Source of the DNA: Phymatolithon calcareum
Lineage: Eukaryota; Rhodophyta; Florideophyceae; Hapalidiales
Direction: 5' to 3'
NCBI GenBank assembly: GCA_977006965.1
Contig: OZ345358.1
Span: 620,001 to 684,000, forward strand
DNA: 64,000 bases
A program made the position numbers and the translations under genes. Below, in pieces: positions 1 through 10,755 of the stretch (within the stretch, counting starts at the first letter, position 1; every line of letters begins with the position of its first letter). The notes under the pieces were generated by a model. That model did no database searches. It was not told the DNA's origin and worked only from the letters and a program-made list of their open reading frames with translations.

Positions 1-213
1 TTCAATTCAGATCTGATTTTGTGCCTCTTTGAAGTGTTTATTATTTTATCTGCCGCATCTTATTCTCGAAGCGTCACGACCAGCTGCTTGTTTCCAAACT
101 CACGTCTTCTTTTCAATGTGTACGGTAACATTGTAGTGCTCTTGTTGGAAGAGCATTATGCAGCAAGCAGTATGGTGTCGGACTCGAAGAAAAGTAGGCT
201 TGTAAACTGAAAA

Positions 214-1491
214 TCAAGGAAGAGTATTGATTTTCCGGAGGGACATCGAATCCAAGGTCGACTTTTTTTGCAATATGTTCTGCTTGATCATGCGACGAAG
301 ATTATCGGCATTGCTGAAGACACTGTCTGGAAACGGTTTCTTCTGCGCTAAATAGTATACGAATCCGCAAACGAACGCTCCACAGTCATCACCTCCAACC
401 TGCTGTGGACAAACTTCTTCTGAAGCCTTTAGCGTCCATTTCTCTGGCCAATTGGTCAGATGCATCCTTTTTTTCAAATATGTCGCCCATTACGAAAGTA
501 AACCCGTCAGTTCTTCATACCCAGAAAGCCCGCTTTTCAAGTTCGACCTGCCATAACCAGTCTTGGAATTGTACACCTTCACCAAGCCGCTCTGCTTGTC
601 CAACTCAACTAAATACCAGTGTGATGATTTGTTCATAGGGATCAGAATAGAGTTGCATAGTTCGAGAGTGCTGGATTGTACCCACCTTACAAGATGATCA
701 AAGCCATCTGTTCCATCTCTTCCCAAAATTGTGAAAAAGTGCGTACTTAGCGCCACAACGTGCTCGAAATATTGCGAGCATGCCATTAAGGCAAACGCGT
801 TGACAATGTTGTCATTAACCCAGTGATGTGGACGAAGAGACCGCATGTCTTGTCTTGAAACTGGAATAGTATAGCACGTAACAACATGACGGCTTGGTTT
901 TCTCGTAATCTCAGAGTCGGAATCGGAGTCGGAATCGTAATGTGCGTTATCTTCAAGTTTCCTGGTTTTACCAGGCAATTGGGAAGAAACCACAAAGATT
1001 TCGTTCAAAAAGCTACGTTTCGTTCCCGAATCTGAGCTGGTCGGTAGGAATATGGCATCAGACTCCCTTGGACTAACGCTCATTGCTTCACCTCTGTCCA
1101 GTGTGTCTAGGTAATTCTCATGAATTTCAAATCCGTGCCTTCGAAGAGCCCACAACAACACATTTCGAGTACCCTTTTCTCTTCGAAGCCACTCCGACAA
1201 AATCGCTCGACACAAAGGCCGCCCGCGAACTGATCGCGCGGCTCTAACGTCAGGAATAATGCCACCGCAGAGCTTGGTGAATTGATAAGGCACTTTACCC
1301 ATCTTGAATCGTATGTTTTTGCTTCTCTGTAACCAGATAGGAGTCCAGACTTTGTACGAAATTGGACCGGAGATCAATTTGAGCTCGTCCCTCGCATAGC
1401 AATGCAATGTGCGAAAAAAAGACCATACGCGTTCGGAAGCTGATTGCGTCCCTGCCGTTCTTCTAGCTTTTTCACTAGAAACGTGTCGCAA
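214..1491 (-). pseudogene. Ulp1-like (C48 family) SUMO-protease domain, interrupted by a stop
   Basis: Read on the minus strand, residues encoded from about 870 down to 230 match the Ulp1/SENP cysteine-protease fold, which cleaves SUMO-like modifiers. The catalytic His lies in 'SSHWYLVELD' (613-621), the Asp position in 'VKVYNSK' (562-579), and the Gln and Cys in 'CPQQVGGDDCGAFVCGF' (Cys codon in 377-394). The Asp position is Asn here (codon 568-570), which should weaken the triad. An in-frame TAA at 490-492 separates the His half from the Cys half; both halves are in the same frame and homology continues across it, so I read it as a nonsense mutation. The first ATG is at 1491, but the frame overlaps the next ORF upstream and probably continues it through a frameshift. 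It lies downstream of a KDZ transposase on the same strand; Ulp1-like domains are, as I recall, associated with some KDZ transposons, so it is probably transposon cargo. Confidence 0.8.
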
Positions 1492-2144
1492 TGAATGTCT
1501 TCGTCCCCTCTAAGGTCGATGAATTCTTCTTCGGTGTCATCTGGATCATAAAACGTCTTTCCACTAAACCATTCTGGAAGCGATTTAGGACGCACGCGGT
1601 TGACATCATGGTCATTTTCAGGCCCGTTCGGAGTCAATGTGATTCTATTGGCTTTTTGAGGCATCTTGGAGGACGTAATAGACTGGGACGTGAGATACTC
1701 CGCGCTTGAGCAAAGCTCAGCTAACATTTTCGCAACGGGAGAATCCTGATTTCCCTCGTCAATCAACGGAAATAGAATAGTCGGGGAGAAAATTGGCAGG
1801 ATGACAACGTCCTGATTCATCTTTGATTCGTCAATGTGGGGTACAACCGCAGCATTTCGCAAGTCCGAAGGTCTGGGGTGCGGCTCGATAATGAAGTGGA
1901 CGCGGCATCCGGATCCAAGAGCAATTTGAAGGTTCTGAATTTCCCTGTACGCACGATACAAAACTTCTTTGTGTGATGAAATTTCCGGATAGTTGAGGCA
2001 CACACCTTGAAGAACGCTCGGAGATGGTTTGATGCTCTCAGCACGGTGCTCCGAGGTTGACGAGAACATGCTTGCGCAACGCTGCACAAGGTCAGGATCG
2101 ACAAGCTCATTCTGGCTGTCAGTGGAGTTCGAAATTTCACCCAT
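1374..2144 (-). CDS. N-terminal part of the Ulp1-associated ORF (256 aa), unknown domain
   Basis: This is an open frame of 256 codons directly upstream of the Ulp1-like frame and overlapping it by 118 bp. I recognise no domain. The C-terminal third is acidic, with 'DPDDTEEEF' and 'RGDEDIHCD', and reads naturally into the overlap. The simplest view is that this and the Ulp1 frame were one protein, split by a frameshift between about 1374 and 1400. A TATA-like stretch (TTTATAT on the minus strand, near 2280) lies about 140 bp upstream of the ATG. An in-frame ATG is used as start only because it is the first one. It could also be a separate small ORF of the same transposon. Confidence 0.4.
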   Translation of the reverse strand: MGEISNSTDSQNELVDPDLVQRCASMFSSTSEHRAESIKPSPSVLQGVCLNYPEISSHKEVLYRAYREIQNLQIALGSGCRVHFIIEPHPRPSDLRNAAVVPHIDESKMNQDVVILPIFSPTILFPLIDEGNQDSPVAKMLAELCSSAEYLTSQSITSSKMPQKANRITLTPNGPENDHDVNRVRPKSLPEWFSGKTFYDPDDTEEEFIDLRGDEDIHCDTFLVKKLEERQGRNQLPNAYGLFFAHCIAMRGTSSN

Positions 2145-3109
2145 CTTTGCCGTACACCTGAATGGTTCGTTGCGATTTCATGGGCCTCTGTCCATGCCTT
2201 GCCACACAGCAGAACGCTATGTACGATCTCCAGCATGGGAGAATCATCTTGATTCAAAGGGCTAAAAATATTTTCGGATATAAATAAAAGTAAAAACTAT
2301 CCAATCATATATTCATTAATGTCCAGATTTGTAAGCAACAACGAATAAATTGACTGGAATATGCTTCATTTTGACATAACTTTACTCAAAACAAAAAATT
2401 GATTTCTGCAAAGATCTAGATCAAAAATCGCGCTCGTTAGCATGCGTGTGCACGATCGGAGCTTGTTTGCGATGGGTCACTCGAATCAAATCTAATTGAA
2501 TTTGTTAGGAGAGAAATTTGTACCTGTGGTTCCCGTACTCACTTGCAAAAGTTAATGTAGACAGCATATATTTTGTACCCCTTAAATCTTTTAAGACATT
2601 CTATGTACCTATCCATTGTACAGATTTCTTCCGGGCAGCACTAAAAGGGGTCTTTGAAAATTCTGCCAGATAGAGGCGGTGCAGCAATATAGGATCTTAA
2701 GAGCGGCTTGAAATTGTACATCTTTGATACAGATGACTCAAGATAATCGATACTTCGACCAAACAGTTCGAATTAATATTCAATGCAAGACGCAAGATTT
2801 GCCAAACAAATTTAAATCCGTTTGAAATAGTTGTCCCCACTCCACTATCCGCGATTACAATATACGTCTCTGCCACCAACTTTGTCTATGCGTCTGAAAG
2901 TTACTCTTTCACGAAGTGAAATAGTACGGATAGCTCCAGGTTGAAGCGGGCACGACTTGTGGTGCACTGTTTCCATCTTTACTGTCCTAATCTAATTTCT
3001 CATCTGTGGAAAATAAGTTGAATCTTCGGATTTTGCTCGCTAGAGAGCCCTCTCCAACGAAGGGTCAGGATGGTGTGTCTGCATTGTGGGTATCGTGGTC
3101 AAGCTCTTT
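2145..3109. other. Spacer between the Ulp1-like and KDZ transposase frames
   Basis: This stretch of about 960 bp is AT-rich and has no frame with recognisable homology. It lies between two transposon ORFs on the same strand and may be an internal spacer or intron-like region of one element. Confidence 0.4.
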
Positions 3110-5197
3110 TTACTCGCGTGAATTGCAACGCCGGCATTCACAATGTAGTACTGACTTGCCAAATTGATGCAAATCGGCATCATCTACGTCTACACAATTA
3201 TTCTTAGTCCTGTACATGGCGCGGAGGTTGATAAACACTGACTTTGCCATTATGAACGGCATAAGATTACTCCCTTTCAGAAATCGAACATGGCTTCTGG
3301 CTGACGCCCATCTTGAATTTATTGCCTCAGCGGCCGATGTTCGATGATTGTCCATTAGAGGGTAGCTGTCGGGGTCGAACACAGAGCAACACCTATGTTT
3401 CTTGTAGTGAAATCGATCGCAGCAAACTGTTGTGTCTTTTAGTAACCAAGGAATGCGCAAGACTGCAGAGCTCACAAGGTTGCATGAATTGTCCTAGTAC
3501 ACGGTCTTAGGCATGGTGCTGAATCTCGTTAGTAAAGCTGAAAGTGCCGAGGACACGCTCTCGCAGGAGTCCATGACTGAGATGCCAATTATCCTGGGGT
3601 TCGCGCATATACACTGAACGGTAAAAAGTCCGGGACTGTGCGTCAAAGAGTTTCTGTAGGTTTTGCTGCATTCATCCTTTGTTGCTTCAGGATGAGATGT
3701 CGAATTCACAAAATGAATCCTTGGTCTCTGCAGCGGCCTTCCTGGATAAAAGTCTCCAGTCTGCTCAAAAGGAGCATCAACCAACGCTGAAGCTACTGTA
3801 GTGCCGTACGTTTGGTTGTACTCCGCGCATATGTTAGACTGCTTCTGTGAAAAAGCGGTCGCAAAGTGATTTCGTACCTCAATTGCCTGGTCTATTAGAA
3901 GACCAGATATTTTTGCGAGAAATCTCAGCGAGTCTGACGAGCAAACGTGTTCTGGATTTCCGCAAGCAGTGGCAATCGAAATTGCAAGTTTTCCAGCGGA
4001 CGGACAATATTGCTGGAGACAGGTGCCATTACGCTCTATTTTCGCAGTGCACTCAGAGCACGGGCGTCCGGGGTATAGTGTTGATGACTTGAAGTGCATG
4101 CACTCGGAAAAACAAACAAGACTCATAACCAGATCTTTGCTCATAGCGACACTAGAGTCACGGTTCAGAAGTCTGCCCGGCACTGATGCCGTTCCAAAGC
4201 AGCGCAAAAAATCTGCAGCACAGATTCGCAAGTTTCTTGTTGAAAGCGCATGTCCAAACTTTTCGTAGCAAAAATTCAACCCTTCTTTTCTCGGATGGAC
4301 GGGAGGATGCTCAACCGACGAGTCTTCGCTACCTGACGGGTCACTCCCTGTACCATCCAAAGTATAATCTGGAGTAGAGTTTTGGGAAGCTTCAATCTCT
4401 CCTGAAGAAATTCGCGTCGTACTGTACGCGGTGAGGACAAATTCCTTAATAATTCTCGCGGCTAGAGAGTTTTGACCCACCATGAAAATCAGATCAGCAG
4501 GGTGACTTTGGTCCTTTTTCCTTCTTTGGAAACGCTTCACCAGAAAACTCGTTGAGCCGAAAGAACTTTGGGCCCCTTGACACAACGCGTTAATGAATCT
4601 TCTCGCCCTCGAGTCACGTAGAACATATTGTTGATCAGATATCTTCGCTGCGGAAATCCCGATAGACGGCCGATCAAAATCTGGAAGGTCTCCTAGTATT
4701 CCAGTGGCGGTTCCATCCAAAGCAACTCCTGTCAGTCGCCCATCAGCGTCTTCGCAGGAATCGCAGCGGAACAAGGATGAAAATGCTTTTCCACTCGGCG
4801 TTGCTATAGTTCGTACAAATGCGGCAAAGCAGCTACTAGATGCTCTTCTGTTTGTGCTGAGTGTGCTTCCAATCCTTCCCTGACCTATACTCGCCAGCTT
4901 TCACACAACAGTCCAAAGATTGTATTAGTCCCTGAACGTTCCATCCAAGCAAGCGACATGGTATAGCCAAAAGTCAAGGAGCTCTCTGCTATACGCGAAA
5001 CGCTCGCTCGCAACAAATACAGAGCTGTCCATGCCATCGAAGTAGTTCACATGATGACAATTCAAGCAGACGACGTCCATGAGGACGACGTCTAGCGTGC
5101 CGTGCATAAACGTATGGAGCTTCACTGGTCGTTGCAGGAGAGAAAACGGTGCTTTAGACGGGTTTTCTGAGACATTCTGGTCAGGAAGATATGCCAC
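3110..5197 (-). pseudogene. KDZ-type (Zisupton/Dileera-like) transposase core, decayed
   Basis: Three frames in one phase (4925-5197, 3494-4774, 3110-3475, all minus) read as one protein. Early on is a Cys pair in 'VVCLNCHHVNYFDGMDSS', then 'ELLDFWLYHVACLDGTFRD'. Near the C-terminus is 'PKTVY*DNSCNL', followed by 'CCDRFHYKKHRCC' (HY codons near 3395-3418) and 'NHRTSAAEAINSRW'. The order D-N-x-C, D-R-F-H, K-x-H, then an N-x-x-x-x-x-E-x-x-N-S helix is the C-terminal signature of KDZ transposases, predicted RNase H-fold DNA transposases. An in-frame TAG at 3494-3496 falls where the family has a Tyr or similar residue before Asp, and another interruption lies between 4774 and 4925. The copy is therefore dead. 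The frame changes between 5122 and 5197, where the N-terminal part joins. Confidence 0.72.
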
Positions 5198-6462
5198 CAG
5201 TTTCTTGCACTTCTCGCATTCAAAGGCAAGTCTTGCAAAATGACGTCAGACCCGGTTGTCTTTTGTTTCCTGACGTATCTGAAGAACGCGCTTGTTGTAT
5301 TGTCATCTGAGTCGCATGGTAGTAGCGCTCTATTTCTTGTCGATACATACTTGTTAGCGCGATCATCAGCAGCTCCTAGGTCAAGCACATCATCCTCGGC
5401 CAAAGTGTTCTCGGAAACAATGGCCTCGCTGTCATCCGTTTCATCTGTAGTTTTTCCTGGGTCATTCCACATTTTCGTGGCGCACAGAAACACGGCAGAC
5501 TCATGTTCACAAACTCCACGCTTGGACAGCGCTCTCCGACAATGTTGACATTGAATCCTTTGTTGAAGTGTGAGTTTTTTCTTGAGTACATTGGAACGCA
5601 TGAGGACAGGTACGAAACAAGCGCTTTTCGAGTTCTATAAATCTGTCCTAAACGCTACCCAGATAGATGGCGCGTCATCTGCTGTGTACGTTACCGGAAG
5701 AGATGTCATCTCACCTTTAGATCTAGGTTCAGTTGAATTTTGTGGGTAGAGGAAGCCCAATCCTTCGCTTTGCAAAAGCCCTGTAACGCTTTCCATGAGG
5801 GATTGATGCCCGATACAGAGCTCAGTATGAGCACAGACCGTCGTTGAGAAACTATCCCAGCACGAACAGAACAAGTGGACTCTGCAACCGTTGTCGAAGC
5901 CCATCGAAAAGTTCACAAAAGCAGTCTTGCCACGTCCGTATGCTTTTTTCGACGGGAGTTCCACTAGCACACCAACACATCGATGCATGGTTTTTCTAGT
6001 GCCTGGAAGGGCTACAACAGCAATGCTCTTGCCGGACCCAGAGGTGTTGACAACATGAACAGAAAACGTTTTCGCCTTTCGCGCAAGCTCATTCTTCAAA
6101 TTTTGTAGGAGGTGCAGGACAGCATACTCAAATGGAAGATTTTCCTTAAGCTTGCTTCTTCTCACTTGAATATTGCCTATGGGGATTTTCGAATCTTCTT
6201 CTACGGAGCTGCGCAGAGCTCTAACGTCAGAAGCTGGACCGGACATGAATTTTCGATCAGCAGGCAGGCGTGATTCGCCGATAACAGATGACATGGTGAG
6301 GGTGTATCTAGTTATCGCGAAGGGAAACAAATCATTTTTGGCGGAGAATATGTTATTTTCATCAGTGCGTAGGTTCCAATCGGAAAAAGCAGAGTTTTTC
6401 GGCCGTTGGACATAGTACGTGATTATGGCACCTTTTCGAGTTACGACTCGACTGTCTTCCAT
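5122..6462 (-). pseudogene. N-terminal part of the KDZ transposase with SWIM zinc finger
   Basis: Two frames in one phase (5635-6462, 275 aa; 5122-5601, 159 aa) precede the transposase core on the same strand. The 275-aa frame carries 'FCSCWDSFSTTVCAHTELC' (5827-5868), a C-x-C...C-x-H pattern that is the SWIM zinc-finger signature, a DNA- or protein-binding module common in MULE and some KDZ transposases. The 159-aa frame begins with a second Cys/His cluster, 'IQCQHCRRALSKRGVCEH', followed by an acidic linker. A stop separates the two frames between 5602 and 5634, and a frameshift at 5122-5197 separates them from the core. The first ATG at 6462 is the natural start. Together with the core and the Ulp1-like frame, this makes an element of about 6.2 kb. 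I could not find its terminal inverted repeats. Confidence 0.62.
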
Positions 6463-7398
6463 TTTCGCTTATCGCGGCCCGCCCGTTGCCCACAGAACAC
6501 TGAGAACCCGGCACGAATGTAGGAAGTACAATAGATGACGAGTAATCGGAAAAAAGGGGTAGATCTTGAGGCACTTTTGAGGTGCGAATGGAGGAGCACG
6601 TAGTCAAGGGATACATAAACTCCCTCTTACGCGGACCTAGAATGAATCCCAATTTCTCTATGATCTAAACAGTATCTATTTTTCGTCGACCTCGATCCAT
6701 TGTAGTGATCTTACTGACCATGCGGGATATGTCCGCTTATCAGACCTGGCCATCAAATTGACTGATGAGGGCCAGTAACATTTCAGAACGCGATGCTTAT
6801 TGGACCGTTCTGCCCGACAATGGGCAGTATCAGGCCCCCTGGGCCAAACTAAACTTCCATAACTGCGTGAAGACGAAGGGTGTGTAACGGTTGAAGTGGA
6901 ATATCAAGTAGACTTTCAGAGGCTTTCCAGGGAGGGTTGCAAAAGGTCTTGAATATCCTTGCATTTATTCAAAAAACAACTACACGTTTGTTTAATAGCT
7001 ATGAGCCCAATGCATTGGATATCCATCTGCAAGAAAGCGCCTCGCCCTGACTGGGTAATTCGCTACAAGGACCTGTAAAGGTGTCAATATTCGCTAAATC
7101 GGCACACGGTACAAATAATTCTACCCGTTATGATATGTGCTAACTAACGCTAGATACAAACCCACGACGGGAGTGCATGAGCAATAATAATGTCAGTAAG
7201 ATATATACAGATGTTTACCACTATAGCCAGCACACAGCTTGCGCCTTCCGTGTGAACGTTCATGCGCTGCCGAGCGCTTTTGTACACTTCTAAAGGCTTG
7301 GTCCAGCGTCGGGTCGTGTTCAACACGTGGACGCATGGCTGTTGAGAACGTGGGCTAAGCAGCACGAAAAAAACATCACTCTTGTTGGCGTCACTGGT
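6463..7398. other. No recognisable gene
   Basis: About 940 bp between the KDZ start codon and the first solo-LTR-like repeat. It should hold the 5' end of the KDZ element, but I see no convincing terminal repeat or coding homology. Confidence 0.4.
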
Positions 7399-7796
7399 TA
7401 TGGGGTTTGAAACGCGCAAGTTGGCACACTGACTAACGCCGAGGACGCCGCTTCAAGGCGACATTTATAGAAAAAGAAGTGGATCAAAGGACGACTTCGC
7501 ACTATGAGAAATGGATCAAATGAAAGTTTCTGGAGCCGCGAAGCGGCTTCCTTAGCCTACTGCAGGCACCGCCACTGCACTTCTTACAGTGTAAGCACCT
7601 TATTAGCTGTAAGCATCGGTTCTGGGGTTTTGATCTTGGTGATCCTTCATGGCGTATGTACTCATCAAAACCTACGGTACTATAATGACTGTAATGATAT
7701 CTGTGAGGGCTTTTTGTAATGCAGACTGTAATGAAAATTTAAAGGGAGCTAGTCTTATAGTAAATGGAGAGTATGATAGTGGCGTTGGACGCCTCA
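7399..7796 (+). mobile_element. Solo-LTR-like repeat, copy 1
   Basis: This is the first of five copies of one dispersed repeat (others at 10296, 58885, 60531 and 61451). It begins TATGGGGTTTGAAAC (TGTGGGG in other copies) and ends GTTGGACGCCTCA (usually CCACA or CCATA). It contains a hairpin around GCCGCGAAGCGGC and a cluster of TGTAA-type motifs such as 'ctgtaatga' and 'gtgtaagca'. The flanks CTGGT and CTGAT agree at four of five bases, consistent with a decayed 5-bp target duplication. Confidence 0.6.
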
Positions 7797-8014
7797 CTGA
7801 TGAGCAGCTAATGCAGGATGATTTAGCGGCGTTTGATCTTGTCGCTAATCTTGGTCGTAAGTGCAAGAGTCCCTTCTTTCCGTCCGAAATGCGGATCCGT
7901 CACTGCTGCTTGTGTAGAAACACCGGTCACTTCTCGCAGACATGCGCCAAGCCGAACAGCGACGAGATTGTTGAGGAAACGGAAAGCACATGGACAAAGC
8001 GGCTCAATCCATGA
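7797..8014 (+). pseudogene. Zinc-knuckle (CCHC) protein fragment
   Basis: Just after repeat copy 1 an open frame ends with 'CCLCRNTGHFSQTC' (7904-7945), an exact C-x2-C-x4-H-x4-C zinc knuckle, followed by an acidic tail of about 20 residues and a stop at 8012-8014. Knuckles of this type occur in retroelement Gag proteins and at the C-termini of some transposases. Only about 70 codons are left, without the rest of any protein. The in-frame ATG at 7649 lies inside the repeat, so the frame is probably not a native ORF. It may be a remnant of the internal region of the element whose LTR precedes it, or an unrelated transposase tail. Confidence 0.55.
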
Positions 8015-10295
8015 TAATCGACCTCACGTCCTTCAATAACAGAGATGATATCAATAGCTGGGACGAGGATCTAAAGCAGAGAGAGTAGCGGACGCAATAA
8101 ATTTCACTGTCGCGTAGATTAATCTGAGAAAAGGATGAGTAGTAGGTTCGGCTAGGGAGAGTGTGATAGTACATTGTGCTACGGGTGGATATTTTGTACT
8201 TTTACCACTTTTGGTGGCTATTTAGCGAATCTCAGCTCTGTGTCCTTTAACGATTAGTAGTTTTTGCAAGGAGTCCCGCTTTAGCGAATTTAGCCACATT
8301 TCGGTCCATGTAGCGAATTTCTCAAAAAGGATTTGAACAAATTAGTGCACTTCGCAATAGCCCTCGTAAGCTAAGATTAATTTTTAATTTTAATTGCAAT
8401 TTATTATTTTTCTTACAACGTCCACGAGGGCGAGGGAAATGTCAATTTGGAAGACCTTCTGTGTAACAATTTATTCAGAATTTTGTTCTTTTAGAAGAGT
8501 GGCGAAATCATTACATGACTTACAATTACTTTCGTTCCGGAAGAAAGTGTGTTAAGTCAAATCACCAAAAAGTCGTTCCGCTGTATATGAACTCACCGTT
8601 CAGTAGAAGAGTGCATTGGGAACAGTTCCGGACTGTGAGTAGTCTGTTTAAGATAATATAAGTTCTTTTATTTCTATGAGAGATTAGCTCGAGAATCGAA
8701 CCAGAAAAGCTCCTAATCCTTACAAACGTGCAGCACGATTGCATGAAGGAGTCCATTTATATGGCAGGGAATTTCAAACCCAAGACCTCTATTTTTATCC
8801 AAAATGACAAATAGAATTTTATGCGTTCTATGGAAGTCAGGACGGCTAACAAGTGCTGTCGTCGAATACCCACGCTGATTTCTTGCACGGCACAGCCACC
8901 GGTACAATCAGGCGCCGGAGCGGCCGTGCGGTAGAAAGAAAGGAGAGGTATGTGAAAAAATAAAGAGAAAAACCTTTTTGTGTAGGGGGAGATCCGACCA
9001 GCTCTTCGCATTGAGAAAGAGCTCCGACCGATGCCCTCGCTGTAGACAAGCAACTTGTCGTTTAGTACTTTTAAAACATTCAACATCAAATGAAAAAATA
9101 AAGAAAACAAGTCTACCTTACAAGATACTGAGCACCACTGGAGCTCGCTGGCTTCTCGCGGGTCTGGCGAGTTGTACGCCAACGTTACAGCTTACTGTAA
9201 TGGCTGCAGACATGCAATCCCTTCAATGGAAAGTCCAGTGCTCGCACACGTAGCTGATAGTACATGCACCAAGAACAATTTAAATGATACAAAACAAACG
9301 AAAAAAAGAAGTTGAGGGCTCGCAAAATTGAAGAAAAATAGAAAATGTTGCCAGGCCTGTAGATTTCATTTTTAACAGTGCACTTTGGCATCCCTGGCGG
9401 ACTCGACACCGTAAAAGGAAATGATGACGTGATTTGGCGGCGGCGAGAGACGCATCCCTCCGTTAACGAAAATACAGAATCTAGCGCTCGTCCCCGCCTC
9501 TGGTGGCCCCGGCGACAAAATAAACGATTGCCTGCACGCTGGTGGTGGCTCTTTGCAAGCTGCACGTAGGAAATGACTACTACAGCTGCGTCTCTTGCGC
9601 CCTTGTACGGCTGGAAATGGACATACTGAACCGCTAGGCACATGCAGCCCCTACAAATGGGATGGAACGGCAGTACCCACACGCACGCCCTCTGGTAGTT
9701 ATCACGAAGCACAGCATTGGTGCGTGACTCCGACGTGCTGGAAGTGTGATTGCTTGGAGCTCTAGTCGCATCACGCTTCAATATCAAGTCTGATCCCGGT
9801 ACATGTGTACACGTGTCAAGATGTTCGACAAAATATTTGGAAACTCGGAGGTATCAAGATTGAGGACGACATGTCTCAAAACGTGATTAGAGTATAATAA
9901 TGATAAGCCCGGGCTCAGAATCAAAAATGATAAATTTTTAGTATAAACACGTGTCATACGATATGACAAGATTATATTGGGCAATTGGTAGCGTAATTAC
10001 ATTAATTCGGTTCACCGCCGTCAAAGTGCTATCAAAGCAAATTTGATCAAGTTCGAACGCCATCTCAAGTCTTTAGAACCAGCATTTTAGGTTGGTCTAG
10101 AAAGTACACCAAGGAACCAACTCTCAACCGTCCAAGCTCTCCACCTCATTTCATCATCCCATAACCTTCAACAGCACGGCGCTGGAAGCCGTCTTTCAAC
10201 ATGCGTAGCGCCCCTCGAGAAGCGGAAAGGACTAGCGATCTGGGCGGGGCGCGCAACGCGGGGAAGGAAATTAATACAATTTTCGAGGCCCAGGC
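8015..10295. other. No recognisable gene (8.0-10.3 kb)
   Basis: About 2.3 kb without homology I can name. A 200-codon minus frame at 9185-9787 has no domain, low-complexity Phe runs and no family resemblance, so I do not call it. Around 8220-8320 the string 'tagcgaat' occurs three times within 100 bp. Confidence 0.4.
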
Positions 10296-10755
10296 TGTGG
10301 GGTTGTTAATCGCACAAGTTGGCACACTGGTTGTGGTCGGGTTGTTCTCCTGGCAAAACGCTGAGGGCGCCGCGAAGCGGCGACCTTTATAGAAAAGGAA
10401 TTGGATCAAAGATGACTTGGCAATATGATAAATGGAGCAATGGAATAATTCATCTGTCTATCATACATTTGATACTCAGCGTCAAATGTATGATAAAGAG
10501 GAGCTTCCTAGCCCGTCGCAGGCGCCGCTGTAATGCTTACAGTGTAAGCAGTGTAATCAGCTGTAATCTGTAAGCAGCAGCTATAGGGTTTGCCCTTGGT
10601 GATCCTTCATGGTTTAAGTACGCATCGAAACCTACGGTACTGTAATGACTGTAGTGCTATCTGTAAAGGCTCGCTGTAAATGCAAGCTGTAATGATTTTG
10701 AAGGGAGCTAGGCTTACAGGAAATGGAGCGTATGATAGTGGCTTTGGACGCCACA
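10296..10755 (+). mobile_element. Solo-LTR-like repeat, copy 2, with extra hairpin
   Basis: Begins TGTGGGGTTGTTAATCGC and ends GGACGCCACA. It contains GCGCCGCGAAGCGGCG and a dense series of TGTAA, TGTAAGC and TGTAATC motifs between about 10530 and 10690. Unlike the other copies it carries a perfect 14-bp stem (TATCATACATTTGA at 10459-10472, its complement at 10482-10495). The flanks CAGGC and CGGTC match only partly. Confidence 0.55.

Noticed and set aside
466-492. Micro-intron removing the stop in the Ulp1-like frame
   Set aside because: GTAATG...AG is present but would be only about 26 bp long; a nonsense mutation is simpler in an already frameshifted copy.
9185-9787. 200-codon minus ORF
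   Set aside because: No recognisable domain or copy elsewhere, biased composition; not supported as a gene.
7399-10755. Repeat copies 1 and 2 as the two LTRs of one retrotransposon
   Set aside because: The outer flanks do not match, the 2.5 kb between has no gag-pol beyond one zinc knuckle, no purine tract precedes copy 2, and copy 1 has its own near-match duplication.
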